From the NCBI GenBank assembly GCA_947374225.1, contig CANCAY010000002.1, forward strand, positions 1 through 64,000: DNA of 64,000 nucleotides, read 5' to 3'. This DNA is from Chitinophagaceae bacterium. GTDB taxonomy: Bacteria; Bacteroidota; Bacteroidia; Chitinophagales; Chitinophagaceae. The position numbers and the translations under genes were made by a program. Positions within the stretch are counted from its first letter, which is position 1. Every line of letters starts with the position of its first letter. The notes beneath the pieces were generated by a model. It was not told the origin of the DNA. It ran no database searches and saw only the letters and a list, made by a program, of their open reading frames with translations. Positions 50,126 through 58,988 of this stretch are shown here, one piece after another.

Positions 50126-50434
50126 TTATCTAATTTTTCCAACAAGCACATTCCAAGGCCCGCCGTTATATACTTCCACACCAGCCCCTTTTAATATTGA
50201 TTTTGCCATACTACTTCTAGCGCCACTCTTGCATACTGTAATGATAGGCTTGCCTATTTTTTTAATAGCAGCAACTTCTCTTTGAATTCTGTCTAGTGGA
50301 ATATTCTTGGATCCTTGAATATGGCCACCATCAAATTCTTGTGGAGAACGAACGTCTATTATAACAGCACCATTCTCTTTCAATGCTTTGAAATCCACAC
50401 CTGGCCCGAAAAGTTTTTTTATAAAGCTGAACAT
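50126..50434 (-). CDS. rhodanese-like domain protein
   Basis: VIIDVRSPQEFDGGHIQGSKNIPLD, VCKSGARSSMA active site. Confidence 0.93.
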   Translation of the reverse strand: MFSFIKKLFGPGVDFKALKENGAVIIDVRSPQEFDGGHIQGSKNIPLDRIQREVAAIKKIGKPIITVCKSGARSSMAKSILKGAGVEVYNGGPWNVLVGKIR

Positions 50435-50435
50435 A

Positions 50436-50723
50436 TTAGTTATTATTTAAAATATTATTTAATGTAAAAATTCCACCTCCGTTATAGATTTCGGTTATGC
50501 CATTTTGCTGTAGAACGCTTGTAGCAATGCCACTTCTGCCACCACTTAAACAATATACAACAATAGGCTTCGGAAGTTCCGCTATCGTCTTAATTTGGGA
50601 CTCAATAGTATCTAGTGGAATATTTAATGCACCTTGAATATGGTCTTCTTCAAATTCCATCTGGCTTCTTACATCCAATAGGGTACCTTTTTTCTCTTTA
50701 ATTTGTTGAATTACTTTTTGCAT
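50436..50723 (-). CDS. rhodanese-like domain protein
   Basis: TLLDVRSQMEFEEDHIQGALNIPLD, YCLSGGRSGIA active site. Confidence 0.93.
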   Translation of the reverse strand: MQKVIQQIKEKKGTLLDVRSQMEFEEDHIQGALNIPLDTIESQIKTIAELPKPIVVYCLSGGRSGIATSVLQQNGITEIYNGGGIFTLNNILNNN

Positions 50724-50741
50724 ATTTTTTAATTTACGCTA

Positions 50742-50786
50742 CAAAATTCACTATTAATGAACATATTGACTGTGATATTTATCACA
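50742..50786 (-). promoter_or_regulatory. Crp/Fnr-type operator and -7 box for the rhodanese operon
   Basis: TGTGATA-TT-TATCACA perfect palindrome (50771-50786); GAATTTTG -7-like box on the minus strand (50749-50742); centre to box start 29.5 nt. Confidence 0.7.
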
Positions 50787-50848
50787 AAGTCCTTAGTTAG
50801 AAAACGTATCATATATGGAATCAATATATAATCAGCTAAAATAGATAA

Positions 50849-51499
50849 TTAGTCTTTTTTGATCCACTCGAATGAATTTCTATTCAGCACGATCCATTGG
50901 TGATTTTCCATCTTTTTTAACAACCTGCTAACCACTTCTCTTGAGGTATTCAAGTCGTTTGCAATTTCCTGATGGGTTAATTTAAGGGTATTCCCAAATT
51001 GTTTTACTTGCCTTTTGATATAAAATTCAAGGCGCTCATCCATATTTTTAAAGGCAGTTTCGTGGATGGTTTTTAGTAATTCTTCATACCTAAGTCGGTA
51101 GGTTCTTATTACAAAATAGTGCCAACTCTTATACTGGTTCAGCCATTTGTCCATAAATTCAATTGGGATAGCTAAGAAGCTTACATCAGTCACTGCTTTT
51201 GCCAATACTTGACTCTGCTCTAAATGATAATTACAAACCATGGTGACAGCACAAGCCTCCCCGGGATTTAAATGGTACATAAAGTATTCAGCCCCTTCTT
51301 CATTTTCTTGATATAATTTAACCGTGCCTTCCACCACCAACATAGTAGACTTAATATTTTGCCCCATTTTAAGCAAAGTGGCCCCTGCGGGTGCGGTTCT
51401 TAGTTCCGCATGTTCTATAATTGATTCGTATAATCCGTCTTCCCAATCGGGAAATAGTTGCTTAATTTGGTCTTTGTTTAACATAGCGATTAAATTCAT
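50849..51499 (-). CDS. Crp/Fnr-family transcriptional regulator (start 51499 or 51484; ORF opens at 51532)
   Basis: cNMP-fold domain; HTH HQEIANDLNTSREVVSRLLKKME; GEACAVTMVC. Confidence 0.93.
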   Translation of the reverse strand: MNLIAMLNKDQIKQLFPDWEDGLYESIIEHAELRTAPAGATLLKMGQNIKSTMLVVEGTVKLYQENEEGAEYFMYHLNPGEACAVTMVCNYHLEQSQVLAKAVTDVSFLAIPIEFMDKWLNQYKSWHYFVIRTYRLRYEELLKTIHETAFKNMDERLEFYIKRQVKQFGNTLKLTHQEIANDLNTSREVVSRLLKKMENHQWIVLNRNSFEWIKKD

Positions 51500-51517
51500 T
51501 GTGAAGATAATCTTAAA

Positions 51518-51562
51518 TGTAATAAAAGTCACATATTATAAAACAGCTAGGTTTTAACTTTG
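51518..51562 (+). promoter_or_regulatory. Crp/Fnr-type operator and -7 box for the 51577 operon
   Basis: TGTAA-TAAAAG-TCACA (51518-51533) and TAACTTTG (51555-51562); centre to box start 29.5 nt. Confidence 0.65.
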
Positions 51563-51576
51563 TAAAAAACTAAGCA

Positions 51577-51783
51577 ATGCAAAAATGGTATAATAAAATT
51601 GACTGGAGATTAGTTATGCGACTTGTAATGGCAGCTTCCATGGTTATTGTTGGATATCAAAGTAATGACTATATCCCAGCGGTATTTGGCATAGGTTTTG
51701 CTATATATGCAATCATTGGAGCTAAATATAAAATTGGATGTGGTTATAATGGATCCTGCGGCTATCCAGCACGAAAAAATTAA
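51577..51783 (+). CDS. small two-TM membrane protein (YgaP-TM/DUF2892-like)
   Basis: WRLVMRLVMAASMVIVGYQSNDYIPAVFGIGFAIYAIIGAKYKIGCGYNGSCGYP. Confidence 0.65.
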   Translation: MQKWYNKIDWRLVMRLVMAASMVIVGYQSNDYIPAVFGIGFAIYAIIGAKYKIGCGYNGSCGYPARKN

Positions 51784-51807
51784 GTTTACAGAATTAAAAT
51801 AAATTTT

Positions 51808-52116
51808 ATGTCAACAACAGAAACCTTTGGTACCATTATTAATGGCGACAAGCCAGTATTGGTTGACTTTTTTGCCACTTGGTGTGGTCCTTGTAAAATG
51901 ATGCCGCCTATTTTAGAAAAAGTACATGAAAAATTGGGGGAGCAAGTACGCATTATTAAAATTGATGTAGATAAGAATCAAAAATTAGCTGCTGAATTAA
52001 ATGTGTCTAGTGTACCTACCTTAGCCATTTTTAAAAATGGGAAAATTCAGTGGAGACAACCTGGGGTGCAGCAAGCTAATGAACTAGTGGGTCTGCTTAA
52101 AAAATATATTGTTTAG
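51808..52116 (+). CDS. trxA: thioredoxin
   Basis: VLVDFFATWCGPCKMMPPILE, VSSVPTLAIFKNG. Confidence 0.95.
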   Translation: MSTTETFGTIINGDKPVLVDFFATWCGPCKMMPPILEKVHEKLGEQVRIIKIDVDKNQKLAAELNVSSVPTLAIFKNGKIQWRQPGVQQANELVGLLKKYIV

Positions 52117-52132
52117 AGCATATATTGTTTAG
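52104..52132. repeat. 13-bp direct repeat ATATATTGTTTAG x2 with 3-bp spacer
   Basis: Exact copies at 52104-52116 and 52120-52132. Confidence 0.9.
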
Positions 52133-53633
52133 CAAGCTGGTTAAAGCTGTTTACTTGATCTGTTATCCAATCTTCGTCTTTATTAAGTTCTTCCGCCATA
52201 ATAGACGCTACCATTGGCGCTACTTGTATTGCAATACGGGCGTCTAAGAATAGTAGGCGAATCCTTCTTGCTAAAATATCTTCTAATGTAATTGCCATTT
52301 GATATTTTATGGCGTAAATAATTTCCGCTTTAATGAAAAGATATTTTGGATGTATTAAATCAGCAAGTTCAGGCCTTGTAATTTTCAATTGATTTAAAGC
52401 TTCTAAACGCGCTATTAAATTATCAATCGACAAATTCGTTGTTATACATTTTCTTCTTTCTAATTTTGCTACAAATACTGCATTGTTTACAGCGTCCTGC
52501 GCCATACTTCTATAAGTAGTCCACTTGCCTCCAGTAATAGTAATAAGTCCGCTGTCAGAAACTGTTAAAGAATGTGCCCTTGACAATTGAGCAGTTTTGG
52601 CTTTGGATTTTTTATTATTTACAAGTGGCCTCAATCCTACATATACACTTAATACATCTTTTCTGCTTATTGAACTATTGCAATACTTGTTAAAATGACT
52701 TAATATAAAATCAACTTCTTCCTTTAATGGGGTTGGTTCAATATCAATAGTATTTACAGGCGTATCGGTAGTGCCTATAATAACTTTATTATGCCAGGGC
52801 ACTGCAAATAAAACACGACCATCGCTAGTCTTAGGAATCATCATTGCGGCTGCTCCATTAAAATGTTTATTATTCACCACTAAGTGAATGCCTTGTGAAG
52901 GTGAAACGAATTCATGTTTATGCGCGTCGTCTAATTGCATCACTGCATTTGTAAATACACCTGTTGCATTTATGACTACTTTGGTTTTAACCTGGTAGGA
53001 GATCTTATTTATTTCGTCTTGCACTTCAACTCCAATAATTTTACCCTCATTATCTTTTACAAAATTTATTGCTTTGCAATAGTTCAACACTGTAGCTCCT
53101 TGTTGGACTGCTGTTTCTGCCATTTCAATACACAATAAACTATCGTCAAACTGTCCATCAAAGTATAAAATTCCTCCGTATAGCTTATCTGTATTAATAA
53201 ATGGAATTTGCTGTTCAGTTTGTTTTTTTGACAACATTTTTGTTTTACCTAAGGAAAGGGTGCCAGATAAAATATCATAAATTTTTAAGCCAATAGTATA
53301 AAATAACTGTTCCCATAAACTATAAACAGGAATAACAAAAGGTTGAACATGTGTTAAGTGTGGGGCGTTTTTAAGCAAGTGGCCTCTTTCTCTAAGTGCC
53401 TCCATTACGAGGTTAATATTCCCCTGTTCTAAATAACGTACACCCCCATGCACTAATTTTGTAGACTTGCTAGAAGTGCCTTTGGCAAAATCATATTGCT
53501 CCACTAATAATGTCTTATAACCCCTTGATGCAGCATCAATAGCACAACCAACACCCGTAGCGCCTCCCCCAATAATCACAATATCCCAAATTGCGTCCTT
53601 GGATAAGTTCTCTAGCATTATGCTTCTATTCAT
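52113..53633 (-). CDS. glpD: aerobic glycerol-3-phosphate dehydrogenase
   Basis: WDIVIIGGGATGVGCAIDAASRGYKTLLVEQYDFAKGTSSKSTKLVHGGVRYLEQGN. Confidence 0.95.
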   Translation of the reverse strand: MNRSIMLENLSKDAIWDIVIIGGGATGVGCAIDAASRGYKTLLVEQYDFAKGTSSKSTKLVHGGVRYLEQGNINLVMEALRERGHLLKNAPHLTHVQPFVIPVYSLWEQLFYTIGLKIYDILSGTLSLGKTKMLSKKQTEQQIPFINTDKLYGGILYFDGQFDDSLLCIEMAETAVQQGATVLNYCKAINFVKDNEGKIIGVEVQDEINKISYQVKTKVVINATGVFTNAVMQLDDAHKHEFVSPSQGIHLVVNNKHFNGAAAMMIPKTSDGRVLFAVPWHNKVIIGTTDTPVNTIDIEPTPLKEEVDFILSHFNKYCNSSISRKDVLSVYVGLRPLVNNKKSKAKTAQLSRAHSLTVSDSGLITITGGKWTTYRSMAQDAVNNAVFVAKLERRKCITTNLSIDNLIARLEALNQLKITRPELADLIHPKYLFIKAEIIYAIKYQMAITLEDILARRIRLLFLDARIAIQVAPMVASIMAEELNKDEDWITDQVNSFNQLAKQYML

Positions 53634-53707
53634 TACATTAAAGGTCCATTAAGTTTTATATAATACCATCAAATTATTTAATATATTTAAGATAACAATT
53701 CAAAGCC

Positions 53708-54625
53708 ATGAAAAAATTCCAATTTGCATTCTTATTTTTATTATCTGCCTTTCAAGCTTTTGCTCAAATCCCAGAAGGCAAAACGGTAATTAGTTCTATT
53801 TATGTATATGACATGGCTTCGAAAAAATCTAGTTTAATCACTAGAGAATTAAGATATTTCGAAGCACCCAATTGGTCAAGAGACGGCAAATATTTTTTAA
53901 TTAATGCATACGGCAAATTAGAACGCATGTCTATGACAGGAGATCGACTAGGTGTACTACCAACTGGCGATATCGCTAATTGCAATAATGACCATGGTTT
54001 TAGTTTTGACGGCAATGATTTGTTTATTTCTACTGCAATACCTTCTATAAAAGCGGGCTCCTCCTTTATTTTTAAACTTCCTGCAAATGGGGGCGAGCCT
54101 ATTAAATTAACAGACAAGACACCTTCTTATTGGCATGGCGTTTCTCATGACGGTAAAACAATTGTGTATTGTGCGGAACGTAATGGCAATTATGATGTGT
54201 ATTCAATGAGTAGTAATGGTGGCCCTGAAACAAGATTAACTGCTACTGAAGGCTTAGACGATGGGCCTGAATATAGCCCGGACGGTAAGTACATTTATAT
54301 TAATTCATTTAGATCGGGTAAAATGCAAATTTGGAGAATAAATCCTGACGGGTCCAGTCCAGAACAAATGACATTTGATAATAAATCCAATTGGTTTGCG
54401 CATATTGCACCCAATGGAAAAGTGGCTACTATAATAAGTTATGATGAGGATCAAGTACAAGCACATCCTTTTGGGAAACAAGTTCGAATTCGATTACTTA
54501 ATCTCAAAGACAAAACTATTCAAGACTTGACTGGTCCATTCTTTGGTGGTCAAGGAACTATTAATGTTCCATCTTGGTCGCCAGACGGTACTAAGTTCGC
54601 TTATGTTAAATATGAATTGTTCTAG
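53708..54625 (+). CDS. secreted TolB-like/PD40 beta-propeller protein
   Basis: PNWSRDGKYFLINAYG, GPEYSPDGKYIYINSFRSGKMQIWRINPDGS, VPSWSPDGTKFAYV. Confidence 0.9.
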   Translation: MKKFQFAFLFLLSAFQAFAQIPEGKTVISSIYVYDMASKKSSLITRELRYFEAPNWSRDGKYFLINAYGKLERMSMTGDRLGVLPTGDIANCNNDHGFSFDGNDLFISTAIPSIKAGSSFIFKLPANGGEPIKLTDKTPSYWHGVSHDGKTIVYCAERNGNYDVYSMSSNGGPETRLTATEGLDDGPEYSPDGKYIYINSFRSGKMQIWRINPDGSSPEQMTFDNKSNWFAHIAPNGKVATIISYDEDQVQAHPFGKQVRIRLLNLKDKTIQDLTGPFFGGQGTINVPSWSPDGTKFAYVKYELF

Positions 54626-55221
54626 AGAACAGTAGCTTGTCTTGGTATGATAAAATTAATCAAGTCGTCTAGTGATATGTTTGCTCGCTGACAAGCGTCT
54701 TGTATATCTTCTCTAGAAACATTCGCTGCGAAAGTCTTTTCTTTAACTCTTTTTTTTGCTCCTTTTAAATCCATTCCTTCATAACCATTAGGGCGCATTA
54801 AGGAATAAGCGTGTATCAAGCCAGACAGCTCGTCAAAAGCATATAACATCTTGTCCATATTAGTTTCTGGTTCCACACCAAAATGAATTGGGCCGTGAGA
54901 AGCAATTGCTCTTATGATTTCAGGGTCTATATTATTTGACTCCAAATGTTCTATGATTTTTTTGCAGTGTAAAGTTGGCCATTGGTCCCAATCTGCATCA
55001 TGTAATAATCCTGCCATTTCCCATTTCCATTGTCCAGCGTCGTCAAGTAGTTCTTTTTCTGCAGCCCAGCATTTCATTAAATGAGCTACTTGTAACATAT
55101 GGACTTTTAATTTGGGGTTTAAAACCCATTCATTAAAAAGGCTTTCTGCCTCTGCTCTGCTAAATACATTTCCTATATTGTTTGTATTGCCAAATTGAGT
55201 CCTGCCTAGATGAAGTGACAT
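54622..55221 (-). CDS. HD-domain (HDIG-type) protein
   Basis: WKWEMAGLLHDADWDQWP, IIRAIASHG. Confidence 0.85.
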   Translation of the reverse strand: MSLHLGRTQFGNTNNIGNVFSRAEAESLFNEWVLNPKLKVHMLQVAHLMKCWAAEKELLDDAGQWKWEMAGLLHDADWDQWPTLHCKKIIEHLESNNIDPEIIRAIASHGPIHFGVEPETNMDKMLYAFDELSGLIHAYSLMRPNGYEGMDLKGAKKRVKEKTFAANVSREDIQDACQRANISLDDLINFIIPRQATVL

Positions 55222-55251
55222 GCTATATTTATTTCCTTAAAGTTAGCGAAA

Positions 55252-55503
55252 TTAAGATTCTGAGGGAGCAATCATGCGAACGTATAAATCTTCTACTTTT
55301 TTTCTAGCCCATGGAGTTTTACGTAAAAAAGTAAGACTGGATTTGATGCTTGGATTACTATTGAAGCAATTTATGGGAACATGTTGTCCTAGCACTTCCC
55401 AGCCAAAGTACTTTTGTAATTCGGTAACAATAAATTCTAATGTTTTTCCATGTAATGGGTCCTTGGAAGCTTGTTGCATATGTAAAATTAAGTAATTTGC
55501 CAT
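55252..55503 (-). CDS. VF530-family DNA-binding-like protein (start 55503 or 55479)
   Basis: [63 protein letters not shown]. Confidence 0.88.
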   Translation of the reverse strand: MANYLILHMQQASKDPLHGKTLEFIVTELQKYFGWEVLGQHVPINCFNSNPSIKSSLTFLRKTPWARKKVEDLYVRMIAPSES

Positions 55504-55504
55504 T

Positions 55505-56104
55505 ATGAATGGACATCGATATTTTATTTTGCACAAACCAATTAATATGGTGTCGCAATTTGTAAGTAGTCATAATGTTAGATTACTGAGGGATGTAGAT
55601 TTTAATTTTCCAGATGGCACACATGCTATTGGTAGACTAGACCAAAATTCTGAGGGATTATTATTACTTACAACTAATAAAAAAGTCACTAAGTTGTTAT
55701 TTCAAGGAGCAGTTCCTCATAAAAGAACTTACTGGGTACAAGTGAAAAATAAAGTGGAAGCAGCTACCATTGATAAATTAGCTGCAGGTATTGAAATTAG
55801 TGCCCCTAATGGCAGCACGTTTACAACAACTCCCTGTGAGGTTGTGTTAATGTCAGATCCTAATTTAATATTAGATCCAGCTTATGCTTTACATGAGAAT
55901 GTTATAACAACTTGGTTGAGTATTACGCTTACTGAAGGTAAATTTCATCAAGTTCGGAAAATGGTGGCCGCGGTGCATCATAAATGTTTGCGTCTCATAA
56001 GGGCTTCTATTGAATCTATCGAACTAACAGGGCTAGCAGCTGGCGAAGTTTGTGAAATAGAAGAGGAAGTATTTTTTGAAAAACTACGATTGAACACTAA
56101 GTAG
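55505..56104 (+). CDS. RsuA/RluE-type rRNA pseudouridine synthase
   Basis: [56 protein letters not shown]. Confidence 0.93.
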   Translation: MNGHRYFILHKPINMVSQFVSSHNVRLLRDVDFNFPDGTHAIGRLDQNSEGLLLLTTNKKVTKLLFQGAVPHKRTYWVQVKNKVEAATIDKLAAGIEISAPNGSTFTTTPCEVVLMSDPNLILDPAYALHENVITTWLSITLTEGKFHQVRKMVAAVHHKCLRLIRASIESIELTGLAAGEVCEIEEEVFFEKLRLNTK

Positions 56105-56205
56105 AAAGAATTCGACTTGCTTGTATTATTTATATACGAAAATTTATTCTTGTTTTTTTATTAAAAAGTTGTAAATTAGGTAAGACCTTTTTTTAAACTT
56201 TTAAA

Positions 56206-56643
56206 TTGATTGCCATGCCAACCGTAAAAGATATTGTTAGCACTAAAAACAGGAATGTTATTACCGTGTCTAATGTTACTCCAATTATTGATGCATTAAA
56301 AATCATGGCTGCAGCTAATATTGGCAGCTTAGTTGTTTTAAAAAATGAACAATACGCGGGTATATTTACCGAACGTGATTATGCACGTAAAGTGGTTTTA
56401 GAAGGAAGGGCCTCGAATAATACTTCTGTAGAGGAAGTGATGGACGGGAACCTACCCAAATTGCAAGCGGATGATCCTATTGAACATTGTAGTATTATAA
56501 TGTCAGAGAAAAATTTAAGATATCTTCCTGTATTTGAAAATGGAGTTTTATATAATATCATAAGTCAAAGTGATATTATTAGACATACCATTGAAGCGCA
56601 GAAAAAACTAATCGAACATCTGCAAGATTATATGAGTTTGTAA
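56206..56643 (+). CDS. tandem CBS-domain protein
   Basis: ALKIMAAANIGSLVVLKNEQYAGIFTERDYARKVVLEGR. Confidence 0.94.
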   Translation: MIAMPTVKDIVSTKNRNVITVSNVTPIIDALKIMAAANIGSLVVLKNEQYAGIFTERDYARKVVLEGRASNNTSVEEVMDGNLPKLQADDPIEHCSIIMSEKNLRYLPVFENGVLYNIISQSDIIRHTIEAQKKLIEHLQDYMSL

Positions 56644-56646
56644 TTT

Positions 56647-57924
56647 TTAATTTTTCAAACTTCCATAAACAATATTTTCAATTCTTTCTTTCAATGCTCC
56701 ATGTGAGTTAGGAGTATGCTGTGTCATTATTAATACAATTATTTTATCCTTAGGGTCTGCCCAATAGTTGGTACTATAATATCCTCCCCATGAAAAGGAA
56801 CCCTTGTTTCTTAAATTAAGGTTTGCAGATTTCTCTGAAGTAAGTGAAAATCCTAATCCAAAATTATCATCACCCGCCTTAGTAAAATCTAATTGTGGGC
56901 TTACCATTATTTCATAAGTTCTAGGTGCTATAATTTGACGACCATTATACTTTCCTTTATTTAACAGCATCTGTAAAAAGATAGCGTAATCATATGCGGT
57001 AGAAGATAATCCCGCACCACCTGAGAAATAGGATTTTTTCATCATTGGATAAGCAGGATCAATTTTTCTAAAGCTAGGCGCCCACTCAATTAATTTATGG
57101 TCTTCATTTTCAGTATAAACTGTTGGCAGTCTATTTGCTTTTTCAGCAGGCACATTGAAATAAGTATCCTTCATGTCTAGTGGTGTAAATATGTTTTTAT
57201 TACAATAAGCCTCAAGTGACATGCCACTTACTATCTCCACTAAACAACCTAATAAATCTGTATTCAGTCCATAAGTGAATTTCACCCCTGGCTGGTGTGC
57301 TAAAGGTAAGCTTCCTAAAATGGTCATCTTCTCTAATAAGTTAGCATCAAAATATCCTAAGCCAGAAGGCACACCTGCTTTATTATAAATAGCGCTCATC
57401 TCTTTAGATCCAATATCAGTATAACCAATGCCGGAAGAATGCGTTAATAAATCACGAATAGTAACTTCTCTATTTGCAGGAACTGTAGTGTAAGTAGTGT
57501 CAGTAAAATTTATCTTGTCTAATACAGTCGGTTTTTTAAAACTGGATATAAAGTCTGAAACAGGCTGGTCTAAACTTAGTTTCCCTTGTTCAAACAATTG
57601 CAATACTGCCAAACTAGTAATGGCTTTGGACTGACTCATTATTCTGTAAATAGCATTTTCGGGCATTGGTGTTTTCTTTGCTTCATTCGCATAGCCTAAT
57701 GCCTTATGATATATCACTTGATTGTTTTTTACCACTAACACAGTAACCCCATTTTCCCAATGCTTAGTAATATAGCTATTCACTATCGTGTCAATTTGAG
57801 ATAATTTTTTATAGTCAACATCAGCGCTTTGTTTTACTTCATAGCTCAATACTTGTGCATTGGAGCAAATAGCTAGCAACAAGAACGATGAGAAGATTGA
57901 AATCATTTTTTTCATATGGGTCAT
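56647..57924 (-). CDS. beta-lactamase-family serine hydrolase
   Basis: YRIMSQSKAITSLAVLQLFEQGKLSLDQPVSDFI, LLTHSSGIGYTD, YGLNTDLLG. Confidence 0.94.
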   Translation of the reverse strand: MTHMKKMISIFSSFLLLAICSNAQVLSYEVKQSADVDYKKLSQIDTIVNSYITKHWENGVTVLVVKNNQVIYHKALGYANEAKKTPMPENAIYRIMSQSKAITSLAVLQLFEQGKLSLDQPVSDFISSFKKPTVLDKINFTDTTYTTVPANREVTIRDLLTHSSGIGYTDIGSKEMSAIYNKAGVPSGLGYFDANLLEKMTILGSLPLAHQPGVKFTYGLNTDLLGCLVEIVSGMSLEAYCNKNIFTPLDMKDTYFNVPAEKANRLPTVYTENEDHKLIEWAPSFRKIDPAYPMMKKSYFSGGAGLSSTAYDYAIFLQMLLNKGKYNGRQIIAPRTYEIMVSPQLDFTKAGDDNFGLGFSLTSEKSANLNLRNKGSFSWGGYYSTNYWADPKDKIIVLIMTQHTPNSHGALKERIENIVYGSLKN

Positions 57925-57961
57925 TTTATTTTATAATTTATTTAGTAGGAAATATTATTGA

Positions 57962-58918
57962 TTAGTTAGCAGGAAACCAATTTCCAAATTTTGTCAAGTC
58001 CACATTTCCACCTGAAAGTATAATGCCTACTTTTTTTCCTTTAAATAATTCCGGGTTTCTTAGAGCAGCGGCAAATGGAACCACGCAACTAGGTTCTACA
58101 ATTATTTTCATTCTTTCATAAACCAATTTCAAAGCTGCTTTAATTTCTTCGTCAGACACTAATAAAATATCAGTTACATGTGCTTTTATAATTGCCAAAG
58201 TTCTTTCACTCAATGTAGTCATTAAGCCGTCGGCAATGGTATCAATAAAAGGTGCTTTTTCAACCTTGCCAGATTTAATACTTAAGACTGCATCAGCTGC
58301 TCCTTCCGGTTCACCACCATATACTTTTAAACCTGGCTTGAAATAATGTGCACCTAAGCATGTGCCGGAAAGTAATCCGCCTCCACCTACAGGCGTAATT
58401 ACTATATCTAAATCTGGAACTTCTTCAATTAATTCCTTTACGCAGGTTGCTTGTCCAGTTATAACCCTGTCGTCGTCATAGGGATGAATAAATGCAGCGC
58501 CAGTCCTAGCTACCACTTCTTCTAATGCAGCTTCTCTTGCAGCCTGATTGGCTTCGCAAATAATAACTTCGGCTCCATAACCTCTAACTGCATCCACTTT
58601 TACTTTTGGGGAGGACTTAGGCATTACGATATATGCTTTAATGCCTAATACTTTTGCTGCATAGGCTAGCGCTTGTGCATGGTTACCAGAAGAATGCGTT
58701 GCTACACCGTTTTTTAATTGATCGGGACTTAAACTTAAAGTGGCATTCATACCACCTCTAATTTTGAAAGCGCCAATTTTTTGAAAATTCTCACATTTAA
58801 AATAAAAATGTATTCCAGATAATTCGTCAATACTCTTATTGGTCATCACGGGCGTGTGATGAATATAAGGTTTGATAGTAGCAGCAGCTTTTTCAATGGC
58901 CTCTTTTGAAATGTTCAT
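57962..58918 (-). CDS. PLP-dependent threonine/serine dehydratase
   Basis: FKCENFQKIGAFKIRGGMNA, THSSGNHAQALAYAAK, VGGGGLLSGTCLG. Confidence 0.94.
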   Translation of the reverse strand: MNISKEAIEKAAATIKPYIHHTPVMTNKSIDELSGIHFYFKCENFQKIGAFKIRGGMNATLSLSPDQLKNGVATHSSGNHAQALAYAAKVLGIKAYIVMPKSSPKVKVDAVRGYGAEVIICEANQAAREAALEEVVARTGAAFIHPYDDDRVITGQATCVKELIEEVPDLDIVITPVGGGGLLSGTCLGAHYFKPGLKVYGGEPEGAADAVLSIKSGKVEKAPFIDTIADGLMTTLSERTLAIIKAHVTDILLVSDEEIKAALKLVYERMKIIVEPSCVVPFAAALRNPELFKGKKVGIILSGGNVDLTKFGNWFPAN

Positions 58919-58988
58919 TTTTTAATATTTAATCTAATTTTTTTTAACCGGAATCACCTTCTTTTAATTGTTCAAATAGGATCTAATG

